A stretch of DNA of 64,000 bases from Micromonospora_J zhanjiangensis (GCF_042650605.1 NZ_JBHSBN010000016.1:62001-126000); one strand, 5' to 3'. Positions 33,977-43,346 are shown, numbered from the stretch's first letter. Notes: generated by a model from the letters alone, not told the origin. Made by a program: numbers and translations.

Positions 33977-34906
33977 TCAGCCGATCAGTTCGGCGGGCAG
34001 GTCGCGGCGCAGGTCCGCGGCGGCGGTCGGGCTCAGGCACAGGTGCCAGGCCTGCCCCTCGTCGATCAGGTTGACGTCGCCGGCCCGCTGCCGCTCCAGC
34101 AGGACGGCGGCCAGCCGGTCACCGGCCCCCCGCCGGCGCAGCCAGGTCATCTCCAGGTCGATGCCGTACCCGGTGCAGTGCGAACTGGGCAGCACGGCGG
34201 CGTAGCCGAGGCTGCGTAGCCGGTGCTGGTGCTCGACGCTGCGGGCCAGGCTGGTCACCCAGAGCGGCGGGGTGCGCCGCGGCGACCGCTGGGCGTACCG
34301 GGTGGCGAGGTCGTTGATCAGCGTGACCACCTCGGGCCGGGCCCGGGTGAAACGCAGCCCCGCGGTCCGGGGGGCCCGGTTCGGCCAGCACAGCCGCTCG
34401 GCGGCCCGGACGGCCCGGGCCGGCAGGGTGGTCGCCTGGCGGCGGTAGCGGAAGTTCAACCGGCCCGCGCGGCGCAGCGGGTCGAGGTCGACCAGGTCGG
34501 TCGCCGCCAGCAGGTCGGCGTTGGTCACGTACGGCGGGGTGTCCCGCCACCAGGCCGACTCGATCCGGGACAGCAGGTAGATCCGGACCAGGGCGGGCAG
34601 GTTGTGCGCGGAGCTGCGCTCGTTGGGACGGTAGTTGTGCAGTTCCAGCAGCAGCCGTTGGACCGACTCGGCGAGCCCGTCGGGGGTGGCCGAGAGGACC
34701 GCGGCGAACTGCGGTTCGTGCAGGCGCTCGACCAGCACCGTCTCGGCCCGGCGGAGGTCCTCCACGGCGACCCGCTCGGCGATCTCGTCCTGCAGGTCGG
34801 TGACGGCGGCGCGGAAGTCGTCGAGATCCCAGTCGGGCGTGGTGACCGGGTGGGCGGCCCGCCGCCGGACCGGGAACCGGGACAGGTCATGTCCGGGCAG
34901 TCGCAT
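33977..34906 (-). CDS. DUF5715/M15-like putative zinc peptidase paired with asparagine synthetase
   Basis: A 309-residue protein. PLWVTSLARSVEHQHRLRSLGYAAVLPSSHCTGYGIDLEM carries the M15 pattern S-x-H-x-x-G-x-x-x-D (D,D- or L,D-carboxypeptidase zinc ligands), and DEGQAWHLCLS supplies the downstream Glu and His. The N-terminal half (ERSSAHNLPALVRIYLLSRIESAWW) is family-specific. No signal peptide is seen, so it may work on a cytosolic peptide. ATG 34906 has AGAAGG upstream. The family name is from memory; the motif is visible. Confidence 0.65.
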   Translation of the reverse strand: MRLPGHDLSRFPVRRRAAHPVTTPDWDLDDFRAAVTDLQDEIAERVAVEDLRRAETVLVERLHEPQFAAVLSATPDGLAESVQRLLLELHNYRPNERSSAHNLPALVRIYLLSRIESAWWRDTPPYVTNADLLAATDLVDLDPLRRAGRLNFRYRRQATTLPARAVRAAERLCWPNRAPRTAGLRFTRARPEVVTLINDLATRYAQRSPRRTPPLWVTSLARSVEHQHRLRSLGYAAVLPSSHCTGYGIDLEMTWLRRRGAGDRLAAVLLERQRAGDVNLIDEGQAWHLCLSPTAAADLRRDLPAELIG

Positions 34907-35113
34907 GTCGGGCCCCTTCTCCCAGGTTCGGCCCGGCTGGGCGAAACATGAAACCGACGCTAATGGGAGGTTTTCTCGCCAACGACGCATATCGCCACCA
35001 GGTCACCTGATCGGGGCGCGGACCTCCGGTCCGGGCGCCGGCCGTTCGTCGGGAAACGTCAGTCGTTTCCGGTTCCAGCCGCCCGCCGGGCTCCGGGCGC
35101 GAACAATGGCGGC

Positions 35114-35875
35114 ATGACAGCAGGCCGGTTGAGCGGCGCCGTCGCCCTGGTCACCGGCGCGTCCTCGGGCATCGGGGCGGCCGCCGCCGGACGACTCGCG
35201 GCGGTCGGTGCCCGGGTCTTCGTCACCGGCCGCGACCCGGACCGGTTGGCCGAGGTCGCCGGCCGGACCGCCGGCACGGCGCTGGCGTACGACCTGACCC
35301 GGCCGGACCGGGCGGCGGAGCTGGCCGCCCGGGTGCTGTCCGCCGCCGGTCGGATCGACATCCTGGTCAACAACGCCGGGCAGGGCTGGGCCGGCCCGCT
35401 GGTCGGGATGACCGACGCCGAGATCGTCGACCTGGTCACGGTCAACCTGACCGCCCCGATGCTGCTCACCCGCGCCGCGCTGCCGGGCATGCTGTCCCGC
35501 GGCCGCGGGCACCTCGGTTTCGTCGGCTCCATCGCCGGTCGGCTCGGCGTCCGCGAGGAGGCCGCCTACTCGGCGGCCAAGGCCGGCCTGGGCGTCTTCG
35601 CGGAGAGCCTGCGGCAGGAGGTCGCCGGCCGTGGCGTGGTGGTCACCGAACTCGTCCCCGGGGTGGTGGCGACCCGGTTCTTCGACCGCCGGGGCCGCCC
35701 CTACCAGCGCCGCTCACCCCGCCCGGTGCCGGCCGAACGGGCCGCCGACGTGCTGCTGGCCGCGCTGCTCGCGGGACGGGACGAGGCGTACCTGCCGGGC
35801 TGGCTGCGGCTGCCGGTGGCGCTGCGCGGCGCGCTGCCCCGGGCGTACCGGGCGCTGGCCGGCCGGTACGGCTGA
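35114..35875 (+). CDS. Short-chain dehydrogenase/reductase
   Basis: A 253-residue classical SDR. TGASSGIGAAAAGRL near residue 14 binds NADP(H) (Arg follows in GRDPDR), NNAGQG lies near 91, and the catalytic Ser/Tyr/Lys are in GSIAG and YSAAK. The C-terminal part ends YRRSPRPVPAERAADVLLAAL, a pattern of SDRs acting on lipid or keto substrates. It diverges from the M15-like gene across 207 bases and converges on the hopanoid operon; functional linkage is not shown. Confidence 0.85.
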   Translation: MTAGRLSGAVALVTGASSGIGAAAAGRLAAVGARVFVTGRDPDRLAEVAGRTAGTALAYDLTRPDRAAELAARVLSAAGRIDILVNNAGQGWAGPLVGMTDAEIVDLVTVNLTAPMLLTRAALPGMLSRGRGHLGFVGSIAGRLGVREEAAYSAAKAGLGVFAESLRQEVAGRGVVVTELVPGVVATRFFDRRGRPYQRRSPRPVPAERAADVLLAALLAGRDEAYLPGWLRLPVALRGALPRAYRALAGRYG

Positions 35876-35947
35876 GCCCGGCCGGCGGCGCGAACCCGGC
35901 GGCCACCGCCGGCCCGATCCGGGCGGCGGCCCGACCCGACGGCGGGC

Positions 35948-36952
35948 TCAGTTGGCCCGGGCGGCCCGCAGCGACTCGCGCAACGACCCGACGGTGGCCA
36001 GCACCGCGGTCGGCTCGTAGCCGCAGTGCGCCATGCAGTTGTTGCACCGGCTGTCGCGCCCCCGCCCGTACGCCGACCAGTCGGTGGTCTCGACCAGCTC
36101 CCGGTAGGTCTTCGCGTACCCGTCGTTCAGCAGGTAGCACGGCCGCTGCCAACCGAACAACGAGTACGACGGGATGGCCCAGGCGGTGCACGGGAAGTCC
36201 ACCTTGCCCTCCAGGAAGTCCAGGAACAGCGGCGAGTGGTTCAGCCGCCACCGGCTGCGCCGCCCGTCGGCGAACGCCTTGCGGAACAGCGCCCGGGTCT
36301 CCTGCACGCCGAGGAAGTGGTCCTGGTCCGGCGCCTTGTCGTAGGCGTACGCCGGGGACAGCATCATCTGGTCCACGCGCAGGTCGTCGTTGAGGTAGTC
36401 GAGCACCTCGATCACGGTCTGCGGGGTGTCGGTGGAGAAGAACGTGGTGTTGCTGGTGACCCGGAAGCCGCGGCGCTTCGCCTCGCGGACCGCCGCCACC
36501 GCCTGGTCGAAGACGCCCTCCTTGCAGACCGAGGCGTCGTGCCGCTCCCGTAACCCGTCGATGTGTACGGCGAAGGAGAAGTACCGCGACGGGGTGAACT
36601 TGTCGATCTTCTTGGTCAGCAGGGCCGCGTTGGTGCACAGGAAGACGTACTTGCGCCGCTTCACCAACTCGTCGACCAGGACGTCGATCTGCGGGTGCAT
36701 CAGCGGCTCGCCGCCGGCGATGGAGACCATCGGCGCGCCGCACTCGTCGATCGCCGCGAGGGCCTGTTCCACCGGCATCCGCCGCTTCAGCACGTCCGCC
36801 GGGTGCTGGATCTTGCCACAGCCGGCGCAGGCCAGGTTGCACGCGAACAGCGGTTCCAACTCCACCAGCAGCGGGTAGTACGCGCGGCGCCGCAGCTTCT
36901 GCCCGAGCAGATAACGGCCCACCCGCAGGCTCTGCCGCAACGGCATGCTCAT
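35948..36952 (-). CDS. hpnH: Adenosyl-hopene transferase HpnH (radical SAM)
   Basis: A 334-residue radical SAM enzyme that joins the 5'-deoxyadenosyl group of SAM to diploptene, the first step to extended C35 hopanoids. The cluster-binding CNLACAGC motif follows ELEPLFA near residue 35, and SIAGGEPLMHP is the SAM-binding GGE. The C-terminal CNNCMAHCGYEP cysteines fit the family's extension. ATG 36952 overlaps the hpnG stop (ATGA). It is the last gene of the seven-gene operon. Confidence 0.93.
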   Translation of the reverse strand: MSMPLRQSLRVGRYLLGQKLRRRAYYPLLVELEPLFACNLACAGCGKIQHPADVLKRRMPVEQALAAIDECGAPMVSIAGGEPLMHPQIDVLVDELVKRRKYVFLCTNAALLTKKIDKFTPSRYFSFAVHIDGLRERHDASVCKEGVFDQAVAAVREAKRRGFRVTSNTTFFSTDTPQTVIEVLDYLNDDLRVDQMMLSPAYAYDKAPDQDHFLGVQETRALFRKAFADGRRSRWRLNHSPLFLDFLEGKVDFPCTAWAIPSYSLFGWQRPCYLLNDGYAKTYRELVETTDWSAYGRGRDSRCNNCMAHCGYEPTAVLATVGSLRESLRAARAN

Positions 36953-37938
36953 GACAACCCTCCCCCGTATCGAGCGTTCATCCGGACCGGGACTTCCCTC
37001 GGAACGGTGGACCGGACGTCCTCGGTGTCGGCCGCGCGTTCCCGCACGTCGTCCGCGCCCAGACCGGCCAGCGCGGCGACGGTCCGCGCGACCAGCCGGG
37101 GTGGCGCCGACGCGCCGGCCGTGACGCCGACGGCCCGCGCCCCGGCCAGCCAGCGCAGGTCGACCTCGCCGACGTCGCCGACGAGGTGGGCGGGGGTGCC
37201 GGCGCGTTCGGCCGCCTCGACCAACCGTCGGGCGTCGGCCGGGTCGCCGGGACCCAGCACCAGCAGCACGTCGGCCTCCGCGGCGATCAGCCGCAGGGTC
37301 GCCGGCCCGGCACCGGCCGGGTTCTCCGGCCCCGACGCGGCCAGCAGCACCCGGCGAACCGTGGTCGCGGCGGCCCACTCGACCAGCGCCGGCCCGACCG
37401 GGCCGAGCGCCCGGACGGCGGCCAGCACCCGGGGCAGCGTCCCGGGCCGGTACAGCGGGCGGGACGCCGGGTCGGCGACCACGCGTACGCAGGCGGTCGG
37501 CCGGTCCGCCGCGGCGGCCAGGACGGCCGCCGACTCGGTGTCCACCGCCAGTGCCCCGGTGCCGGCGAGCCGTTCCCGGTGCCGGCCGGTGGCCGGTCGC
37601 CGGGTGGTCGCCACCGGCCCGAGGTGCACGGTGTGTCCGCGGCGGCGCAGCGCGGCGGCGATCATCGGGGCCGCCGGGCAGGGCAGAGCGGTCGCGGCGG
37701 CGCCGTCGGCGCGTACCTCGGTGGCCACCACGACGTCGCCGGTGCGCAGGCCGGCGGCGAGCCCGCCGGCGATGCCGGCCACCGCGACCGGGCCACCGCC
37801 GCCGTCCCGACGGGCGGTCCGGGCCGCCCGGGCCGGGCCGATTCCGGTACGCCGTACCGGTGCCCCGGCGGGCAGCCCTCGGCGCAACGCCCGCACCTCC
37901 GGACGCATCGCCGCGAACAGGGTCCAGTCGACCGTCAT
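36949..37938 (-). CDS. hpnG: HpnG-like adenosylhopane nucleosidase fused to a cysteine-less IspH-like domain
   Basis: A 329-residue protein. Residues 1-185 are a phosphorylase/nucleosidase domain (FAAMRPEVRALRRGL, GIAGGLAAGLRTGDVVVATEV, VDTESAAVLAAA) expected to cleave adenine from adenosylhopane. Residues about 195-325 resemble the C-terminal third of IspH/LytB: DVLLVLGPGDPADARRLVEAAERAGTP..LVGDVGEVD...VGVTAGASAPPRLV. None of the three IspH cluster cysteines is present and the GSKNSSNS substrate loop is altered, so this domain cannot be an active reductase. It is coupled by ATGA to shc and hpnH. Confidence 0.85.
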   Translation of the reverse strand: MTVDWTLFAAMRPEVRALRRGLPAGAPVRRTGIGPARAARTARRDGGGGPVAVAGIAGGLAAGLRTGDVVVATEVRADGAAATALPCPAAPMIAAALRRRGHTVHLGPVATTRRPATGRHRERLAGTGALAVDTESAAVLAAAADRPTACVRVVADPASRPLYRPGTLPRVLAAVRALGPVGPALVEWAAATTVRRVLLAASGPENPAGAGPATLRLIAAEADVLLVLGPGDPADARRLVEAAERAGTPAHLVGDVGEVDLRWLAGARAVGVTAGASAPPRLVARTVAALAGLGADDVRERAADTEDVRSTVPREVPVRMNARYGGGLS

Positions 37939-40025
37939 GCCGGCGCCTCCGGTTGTCCGGCCAGCCCCGGTTCGACCAGCTCAACCGGTACGCCCGGCAG
38001 TCGCCCGCCCGGTTCGGCCGTCCCACCGACGACCGCGGTCGACCCACCGACGACCGCGGTCGACCCCGGTCCGCTCGACACCGGTACGGCCGGGGCGGGG
38101 ACCGACTCGGCCGGGACGGTGGTGCGCAGGACCGGGGCGGGCGACGGGTCGGCGCCCAGCAGCCGGCCGAGCGCACTGACCGGGAACACCTGTCGGTAGA
38201 GGTGGTAGTTGATGTAGAAGTAGCCGGGGAAGCCGGTGCCGGTGTACAGCGGCTCGTCCCACCCGCCGTCCGCCCGCTGGTGGTCGACCAGCCAGCCGAT
38301 GCCGCCAGCGGCCGCGGGCGAGTCGCCGGCGCCGGCCGCGTGCAGGGCCAGCAGCGCCCAGGCGGTCTGCGAGGCGGTCGACGCGCCCCGGCCGCGCCAG
38401 GCCGGATCGCGGTACGACCGCAGGTCCTCACCCCACCCGCCGTCCGGGTTCTGCCGGTCGGTCAGCCACCGCACGCCCCGGGTGATCGCCGGATGGCGGA
38501 CCGGCAGGCCGGCGGCGACCAGCGCCGGGAGCACCGCGCCGGTGCCGTACACGTGATTGGCGCCCCACCGGCCGAACCACGAGCCGTCCGGCTCCTGCGC
38601 CCGCAGCAGCCACCGCACGGCCCGCCGGGCGGCCGTCGAGTCGGCCCGGTCCACCGCGCACAGGGCCTCCAGCACGTGTGCCGTGACGTCCGCGCTGGGC
38701 GGGTCGATCACCTCGCCGAAGTCGCAGAACGGCAGGTCACGGGCGATCCGCCGGGTGTTGTCGGCGTCGAAGGCGCCCCAGCCGCCGTCCCGGCTCTGCA
38801 TCCCGCGCAGCCAGGCCGCGCCGCGGCGCAGCGCGTCGGCGGTACGCCCGTCCGCGGCGGTACGCCGCAGCGCGAGCAGCACCTCGGCGGTGTCGTCGGT
38901 GTCCGGGTAGCCGTCGTTGTCGAACTCGAACGCCCAGCCGCCCGGTGGCAGGCCGGGCCGGCGTACGGCCCAGTCGCCGGGCACCCGGATCTGCTCGTCC
39001 AGCAGCCACCCACCGGCCCGGACCAGGGCTGGATGTTCGGGCCCGAGACCGGCGTCGGCCAGCGCCACCACGGCGAGAGCGGTGTCCCAGACCGGGGACT
39101 GGCAGGCCTCCAGCCGGCGCACCTCGCCGTCCGGCGTCCGGTCCCGGACGGTGAACCGCTCGAACCCGGCCAGGCCGGTCCGCAGCACCGGATGCTCCAA
39201 CGGGTAGCCGAGCAGGTGCAGGGCCAGCAGCGAGTAGACCCAGGGCGGCTGGATCCCGCCCCACGAGCCGTCCGCCTCCTGCCGGGCCACGATCCACTCG
39301 GCCGCGCGGCGCATCGCGTTGCGCCGCAACGGCCGCAGCGGCCGGCGCTCGTAGCCGCGCAGCACGACGTCCAGCCGGTGCAGCCAGCCGGACCGGTGCC
39401 GCAGCGACGGCGGCGGGGCGGACCGCCGACCGGTCCGCAGTTCGGTGAGCGTGAAGCCCAACGGCCGGACCGGCCGGACGGACCGGATGATCGCCAGCGG
39501 GACGATGGTCTGCCGGGCCCAGCAGGCGAAGTCGTACACGTTGAGCGGGAACCACGGCGGCAGCAGCACCACCTCCGGCGGTACGGCGGGCAGCCGCTGC
39601 CACGGCCACTGGCCGAACAGCGCCAGCCAGAACCGGGTGAACACGCGGGTGTTCTCGAGGCCGCCCTCGGCCAGGACGAACTCCCGGGCCCGGCGCATGT
39701 GGTCGGCGTCCCGGGCGTCACCGGCCAGCCGCAGTGCCGCGTACGCCTCGACGGTGGTGGACAGGTCGGCCGGCCCGCCGTGGAAGGTGGCCCAGCCGCC
39801 GCCGGGCTGCTGCCGGTGTCGGATCCACCGGGCCGTCGGTTCCAGCACGTCGGCGGTGAGGATGCCGAGGAACTGCCGCATCAGCAGGTCCTCGGCCTCC
39901 ATGGTCACGTTGGTCTCCAGCTCGCCCTGCCACCAGCCGGCCGGGTGCTGGGCGGCGAGCAGGTGATCGCGGGCCCGGTCCAGGGTTTCCCGGGCCCGGG
40001 TACGCAGGTCGGCGTCCTGCGCCAT
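37935..40025 (-). CDS. shc: Squalene-hopene cyclase
   Basis: A 696-residue membrane-associated cyclase that converts squalene to hopene/hopanol. The proton-donating DxDD motif is YPDTDDTAEV near residue 375. Many QW repeats are visible (QEADGSWGG, QSRDGGWGAFD, QEPDGSWFGRWG, QNPDGGWGED, QRADGGWDE). ATG 40025 overlaps the prenyl synthase stop; its own stop overlaps hpnG. An extra 65-residue C-terminal Pro/Val-rich tail (after LGRLLGAD) is unusual and includes a repeated TAVVGGSTAVVGG. Confidence 0.94.
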   Translation of the reverse strand: MAQDADLRTRARETLDRARDHLLAAQHPAGWWQGELETNVTMEAEDLLMRQFLGILTADVLEPTARWIRHRQQPGGGWATFHGGPADLSTTVEAYAALRLAGDARDADHMRRAREFVLAEGGLENTRVFTRFWLALFGQWPWQRLPAVPPEVVLLPPWFPLNVYDFACWARQTIVPLAIIRSVRPVRPLGFTLTELRTGRRSAPPPSLRHRSGWLHRLDVVLRGYERRPLRPLRRNAMRRAAEWIVARQEADGSWGGIQPPWVYSLLALHLLGYPLEHPVLRTGLAGFERFTVRDRTPDGEVRRLEACQSPVWDTALAVVALADAGLGPEHPALVRAGGWLLDEQIRVPGDWAVRRPGLPPGGWAFEFDNDGYPDTDDTAEVLLALRRTAADGRTADALRRGAAWLRGMQSRDGGWGAFDADNTRRIARDLPFCDFGEVIDPPSADVTAHVLEALCAVDRADSTAARRAVRWLLRAQEPDGSWFGRWGANHVYGTGAVLPALVAAGLPVRHPAITRGVRWLTDRQNPDGGWGEDLRSYRDPAWRGRGASTASQTAWALLALHAAGAGDSPAAAGGIGWLVDHQRADGGWDEPLYTGTGFPGYFYINYHLYRQVFPVSALGRLLGADPSPAPVLRTTVPAESVPAPAVPVSSGPGSTAVVGGSTAVVGGTAEPGGRLPGVPVELVEPGLAGQPEAPA

Positions 40026-41065
40026 CAGTGGTCCCGGCCGGTGATGAAGTGCGCGACGGCCACCAGCTCGCCGTGCACGTCGGTCAGCTCCGGCCCGGCC
40101 GCGCCACCCGGGCCGGTCAGCCGGTCCAGCTCCGCCAGCGCCTCGGTGAGCAGCCGGTCGGCTTCCTTGGTGGTCCAGTCCCGGGCGCCGGTCTCCTCGA
40201 TCAGCGCCGCCGCGGTGGCCAGGTCGGTGTCGGACAGGTCACCGGGCGCGGCGTACAGGTCGCGCAGTTTCTCGCTGGCCGGCCCGCCCGCGGTGAGCGC
40301 CCGCACCACCGGCACCGACTTCTTCCGCTCCCGCAGGTCGGCCAGGACCGGCTTGCCGGTGACCGCGGGCTCGCCCCAGATGCCCAGCAGGTCGTCGGTG
40401 AGCTGGAAGGCCAGCCCGAGCCGGTCGCCGTAGAGAGCCAGGCCGAGGGTGAGTTCCTCCGGCGCGCCGCACAGGATGGCGCCGAGCGTGGCCGAGCAGG
40501 ACAACAGCGCGGCGGTCTTGTCCCGGGCCATGGTGAGGCACTCGTCCAGCGTCACCTCGGCGCGGGTCTCGAAGGCGATGTCGGCGGCCTGCCCGGCGAT
40601 CAGCCGGCGGATCGCGGCGCTGAGGCAGCGCGAGGCCCAGGCGGCGTTGCCCCGGGGCGACTCGGACAGCAGGTCGGCCGCGAGGCCGAGCAACGCGTCG
40701 CCGGCCAGGATGGCCGGGCCGATCCCGAAGGCGGCCCAGGCGGTGGGCCGGTGCCGGCGTTCCCGGTCGCCGTCGATCACGTCGTCGTGCAGCAGCGAGA
40801 AGTTGTGTACCAGTTCGACCGCCGCGGCGCCGGTCAGGCCGTCCCGGGCGTCGCGGCCCGCGGCCCGGGCCGACAGCAGCGCCAGCGCGGGCCGCAGCCC
40901 CTTGCCGCCGCCCCGGACGGTCGGGTTTCCCTCGACGTCCCAGTAGCCGAGCTGGTAACCGGCGACCCGCCGGGTGCGTTCGTCGATCCGGTCCAGGTGG
41001 GCCCGGATCACGGGCTGGACGAACTCGTCGACCTCGGTGAGGATGCCGGGCAGGGTCGTCGTCAT
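40025..41065 (-). CDS. Polyprenyl (farnesyl-type) diphosphate synthase of the hopanoid operon
   Basis: A 346-residue trans-isoprenyl diphosphate synthase. The first Asp-rich motif is LLHDDVIDGD, the second FQLTDDLLGIWG, and GGGKGLRPALALL binds IPP. Bulky residues before the first motif (F, S at VHNFS) would favour a C15-C20 product; farnesyl diphosphate would feed HpnD. ATG 41065 overlaps the hpnE stop (ATGA). Product length is inference. Confidence 0.9.
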   Translation of the reverse strand: MTTTLPGILTEVDEFVQPVIRAHLDRIDERTRRVAGYQLGYWDVEGNPTVRGGGKGLRPALALLSARAAGRDARDGLTGAAAVELVHNFSLLHDDVIDGDRERRHRPTAWAAFGIGPAILAGDALLGLAADLLSESPRGNAAWASRCLSAAIRRLIAGQAADIAFETRAEVTLDECLTMARDKTAALLSCSATLGAILCGAPEELTLGLALYGDRLGLAFQLTDDLLGIWGEPAVTGKPVLADLRERKKSVPVVRALTAGGPASEKLRDLYAAPGDLSDTDLATAAALIEETGARDWTTKEADRLLTEALAELDRLTGPGGAAGPELTDVHGELVAVAHFITGRDH

Positions 41066-42411
41066 GTCATCGCCTCCGTCGCACTCGATCTCGCCCCGAG
41101 GTGGGCGAGTACGACGTCGGCCGCCTGTTGGCCGCTGCGTACCGCGCCCTCCATCGTGTCCGGCCACCCGGTGTCGGTCCACGCCCCGGCCAGGGCCAGT
41201 CCGGGCAGCGCGGTCCGGGCCGGCGGTCGCAGCGCCCGGGTGCCGGGGGCCTGCCGGAAGGTGGCCCGCGGTTCCCGGGTCACGAACACGTCCCGCACCT
41301 GCGTCCGCCCGGCCGCCGGGAACAGCTCCGCCAGCGCGGCGAGCTGGGTACGGGCCAGCTCCGCCGTCGGCGTACCGACGAGCGCGTCGGCGGCCGAGAG
41401 CGAGATCACCAGGTACTGGCCCGGCTGGCCGGGCGGGGTGCGGTCGAAGAGCCACTGGACCGGGCTGTCCAGGGCGGCCGCGAACCGCAGGTCGGTGACC
41501 CGGTGCGCGTAGCGGACGTGCACGTTGACGATCGCCGCCGCGCCGAGGCGCGCCCAGCGGCCCCGGTCCGGCGCGGCCGCCGGCGGCACCAGCCGGGCGG
41601 CCCGCTGGTGCGGCACGGCCAGCACCACCGCGTCGGCCCGTTCCCCGGTCCCGTCGGCGTGCACGTCGAACCCGGCGGCCCGGGCGACGATCTGCCGGAC
41701 CCGGCTGCCGGTACGCACCACGCCGCCCCGGTCGAGCAGCAGGTCGCGGGCCGGGCGGCCGTGCAGGTCCAGCAGCGGCACGTCGGGCAGGCCGATGTCC
41801 CCGGCGTCGGCGCGCTCCAGCAGTCCGGTGCGCAAGACCCGGGCGGCCAGCGCCAGCGAGGCGTGCCGGGGCGGGACGTTCAGCGCCGCCACGCAGATCA
41901 GCTCCCACAGCCGGCGTACGGTCCGGTCGTCCTGGCCGTGCGCGGCCAGCCAGTCGCCGAAGCCGACCTGGTCGGTGACCGGGTCGTCCGGGTCGACCGC
42001 GCGCAGCGCGGCCGCCGCCCGGATCGCGGCGATCCGCCGCCGCGGGGTCAGCGGGCGGTAGCCGAGCAGGCCGGGCAGCAGGTGCGCCGGCGCCGGCAAC
42101 GCGCGGCTGCGGGCCAGCACGTGCGGCCGGGCACCGGGGCGGAGCACGGGCACCGCGAAGGCGTCCTGCACGGACGTACGGGCGGCCGAGCCGAGCCGGT
42201 CGAGCAGGCCGCGGTACTGCCGGTAGCAACGCAGAAAGACGTGCTGCCCGGTGTCGACGGTGAGGTCGCCGCGGGGGAACGAGTAGGTGGCGCCGCCCAG
42301 GTGCGGCCGGGCCTCGAAGAGGGTGACCCGGTGGCCGGCGTCGCAGAGCCGGACCGCGGCGGCGATGCCGGCCAGCCCGCCGCCGACCACGCAGACCCGG
42401 TCGCCGGTCAC
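41062..42411 (-). CDS. hpnE: Squalene-forming FAD-dependent oxidoreductase HpnE
   Basis: A 449-residue flavoprotein catalysing the last step to squalene (hydroxysqualene to squalene). The dinucleotide site VCVVGGGLAGIAAAVRLCDAGH opens the protein, followed by LFEARPHLGGATYSF and DTGQHVFLRCYRQY. The C-terminal FAD segment is LALAGAWTDTGWPDTMEGAVRSGQQAA. GTG 42411 overlaps the hpnD stop (GTGA). Confidence 0.92.
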   Translation of the reverse strand: MTGDRVCVVGGGLAGIAAAVRLCDAGHRVTLFEARPHLGGATYSFPRGDLTVDTGQHVFLRCYRQYRGLLDRLGSAARTSVQDAFAVPVLRPGARPHVLARSRALPAPAHLLPGLLGYRPLTPRRRIAAIRAAAALRAVDPDDPVTDQVGFGDWLAAHGQDDRTVRRLWELICVAALNVPPRHASLALAARVLRTGLLERADAGDIGLPDVPLLDLHGRPARDLLLDRGGVVRTGSRVRQIVARAAGFDVHADGTGERADAVVLAVPHQRAARLVPPAAAPDRGRWARLGAAAIVNVHVRYAHRVTDLRFAAALDSPVQWLFDRTPPGQPGQYLVISLSAADALVGTPTAELARTQLAALAELFPAAGRTQVRDVFVTREPRATFRQAPGTRALRPPARTALPGLALAGAWTDTGWPDTMEGAVRSGQQAADVVLAHLGARSSATEAMT

Positions 42412-43346
42412 GGTCGGACACCCTGGTCCGCCGCCGGTTCCGCCGGACGGGTCCGGGGGGCGCCGACGGTCATCGCCCGGGCCGCCACGTACGCCTTCTC
42501 CCAGCCGGGCAGCGACACCCGACGGCGCAGCACCGCGGCCGGGTCGGTGATCATCCGGCCGAGCAGCCGGTGGTAGATGCCGGCCATCGCCGCCACGCAG
42601 GCGGCGCTGCGGCGGTCCAGCATCGGCAGCAGGGTCAGGCCGGTCCGGTAGTACCGTTCGGCGCGTACCGCCTGCCACCGGATCAGGTCGACCAGCCGGT
42701 CGGGGGCGTCCCGCAGCCCGCCGTCGGGGCCGAGTTCCAGGGTGCAGCCGAACCGGGCCAGGTCCTCGGCCGGCAGGTAGATCCGGCCGTTGCCGCGGTC
42801 CTCGACGATGTCCCGCAGGATGTTCGTCAGTTGCAGCGCGATGCCGAGCGTGTCGGCCAGTTCGGCGGCCCGCTCCCGGGAGGCCGCCGGCCGCAGGTCG
42901 AACACGCCCAGCGACAGCCGGCCGATCGAGCCGGCGACGCACCGGCAGTAGCCGACCAGGTCGGCGAGGGTGTCGTAGCGGGTGCCGCGGACGTCGGCGA
43001 CGCAGCCGTCGATCAGCTCGTCCAGGGCGGCCAGCGGGATCGGCAGCCGGCCGGCCGCGTCGGCCAGGGCCAGCAGCACCGGGTCCGCGCCGGCGGCCGG
43101 CAGCCGACGCAGGGCGGCCCGGATCTGGTCCAGCCGGGCGAGCTTGGCGGCCGGCGGCAGGTCACCGTCGCCGATGTCGTCGATCCGGCGGGCCACCGCG
43201 TACACGGCGGAGAGGGCGCCGCGCCGGTCCGGGCGCAGCAGCCGGATCCCGTACGAGAAGTTGCGGGCCTCGGTCCGGGTGATCCGTTCGCACTCCCGGT
43301 AGGCCAGGTCGAGGGCGTCGGCGTCGACGCCCGGACCGGGCCTCAT
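42408..43346 (-). CDS. hpnD: Presqualene diphosphate synthase HpnD
   Basis: A 312-residue member of the squalene/phytoene synthase family. It has both Asp-rich motifs: ARRIDDIGD near residue 50 and LTNILRDIVEDRGNGRIYLP near 170. With HpnC and HpnE it replaces a single squalene synthase. ATG 43346 overlaps the hpnC stop. The C-terminal tail of about 25 residues is unconserved. Confidence 0.92.
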   Translation of the reverse strand: MRPGPGVDADALDLAYRECERITRTEARNFSYGIRLLRPDRRGALSAVYAVARRIDDIGDGDLPPAAKLARLDQIRAALRRLPAAGADPVLLALADAAGRLPIPLAALDELIDGCVADVRGTRYDTLADLVGYCRCVAGSIGRLSLGVFDLRPAASRERAAELADTLGIALQLTNILRDIVEDRGNGRIYLPAEDLARFGCTLELGPDGGLRDAPDRLVDLIRWQAVRAERYYRTGLTLLPMLDRRSAACVAAMAGIYHRLLGRMITDPAAVLRRRVSLPGWEKAYVAARAMTVGAPRTRPAEPAADQGVRP

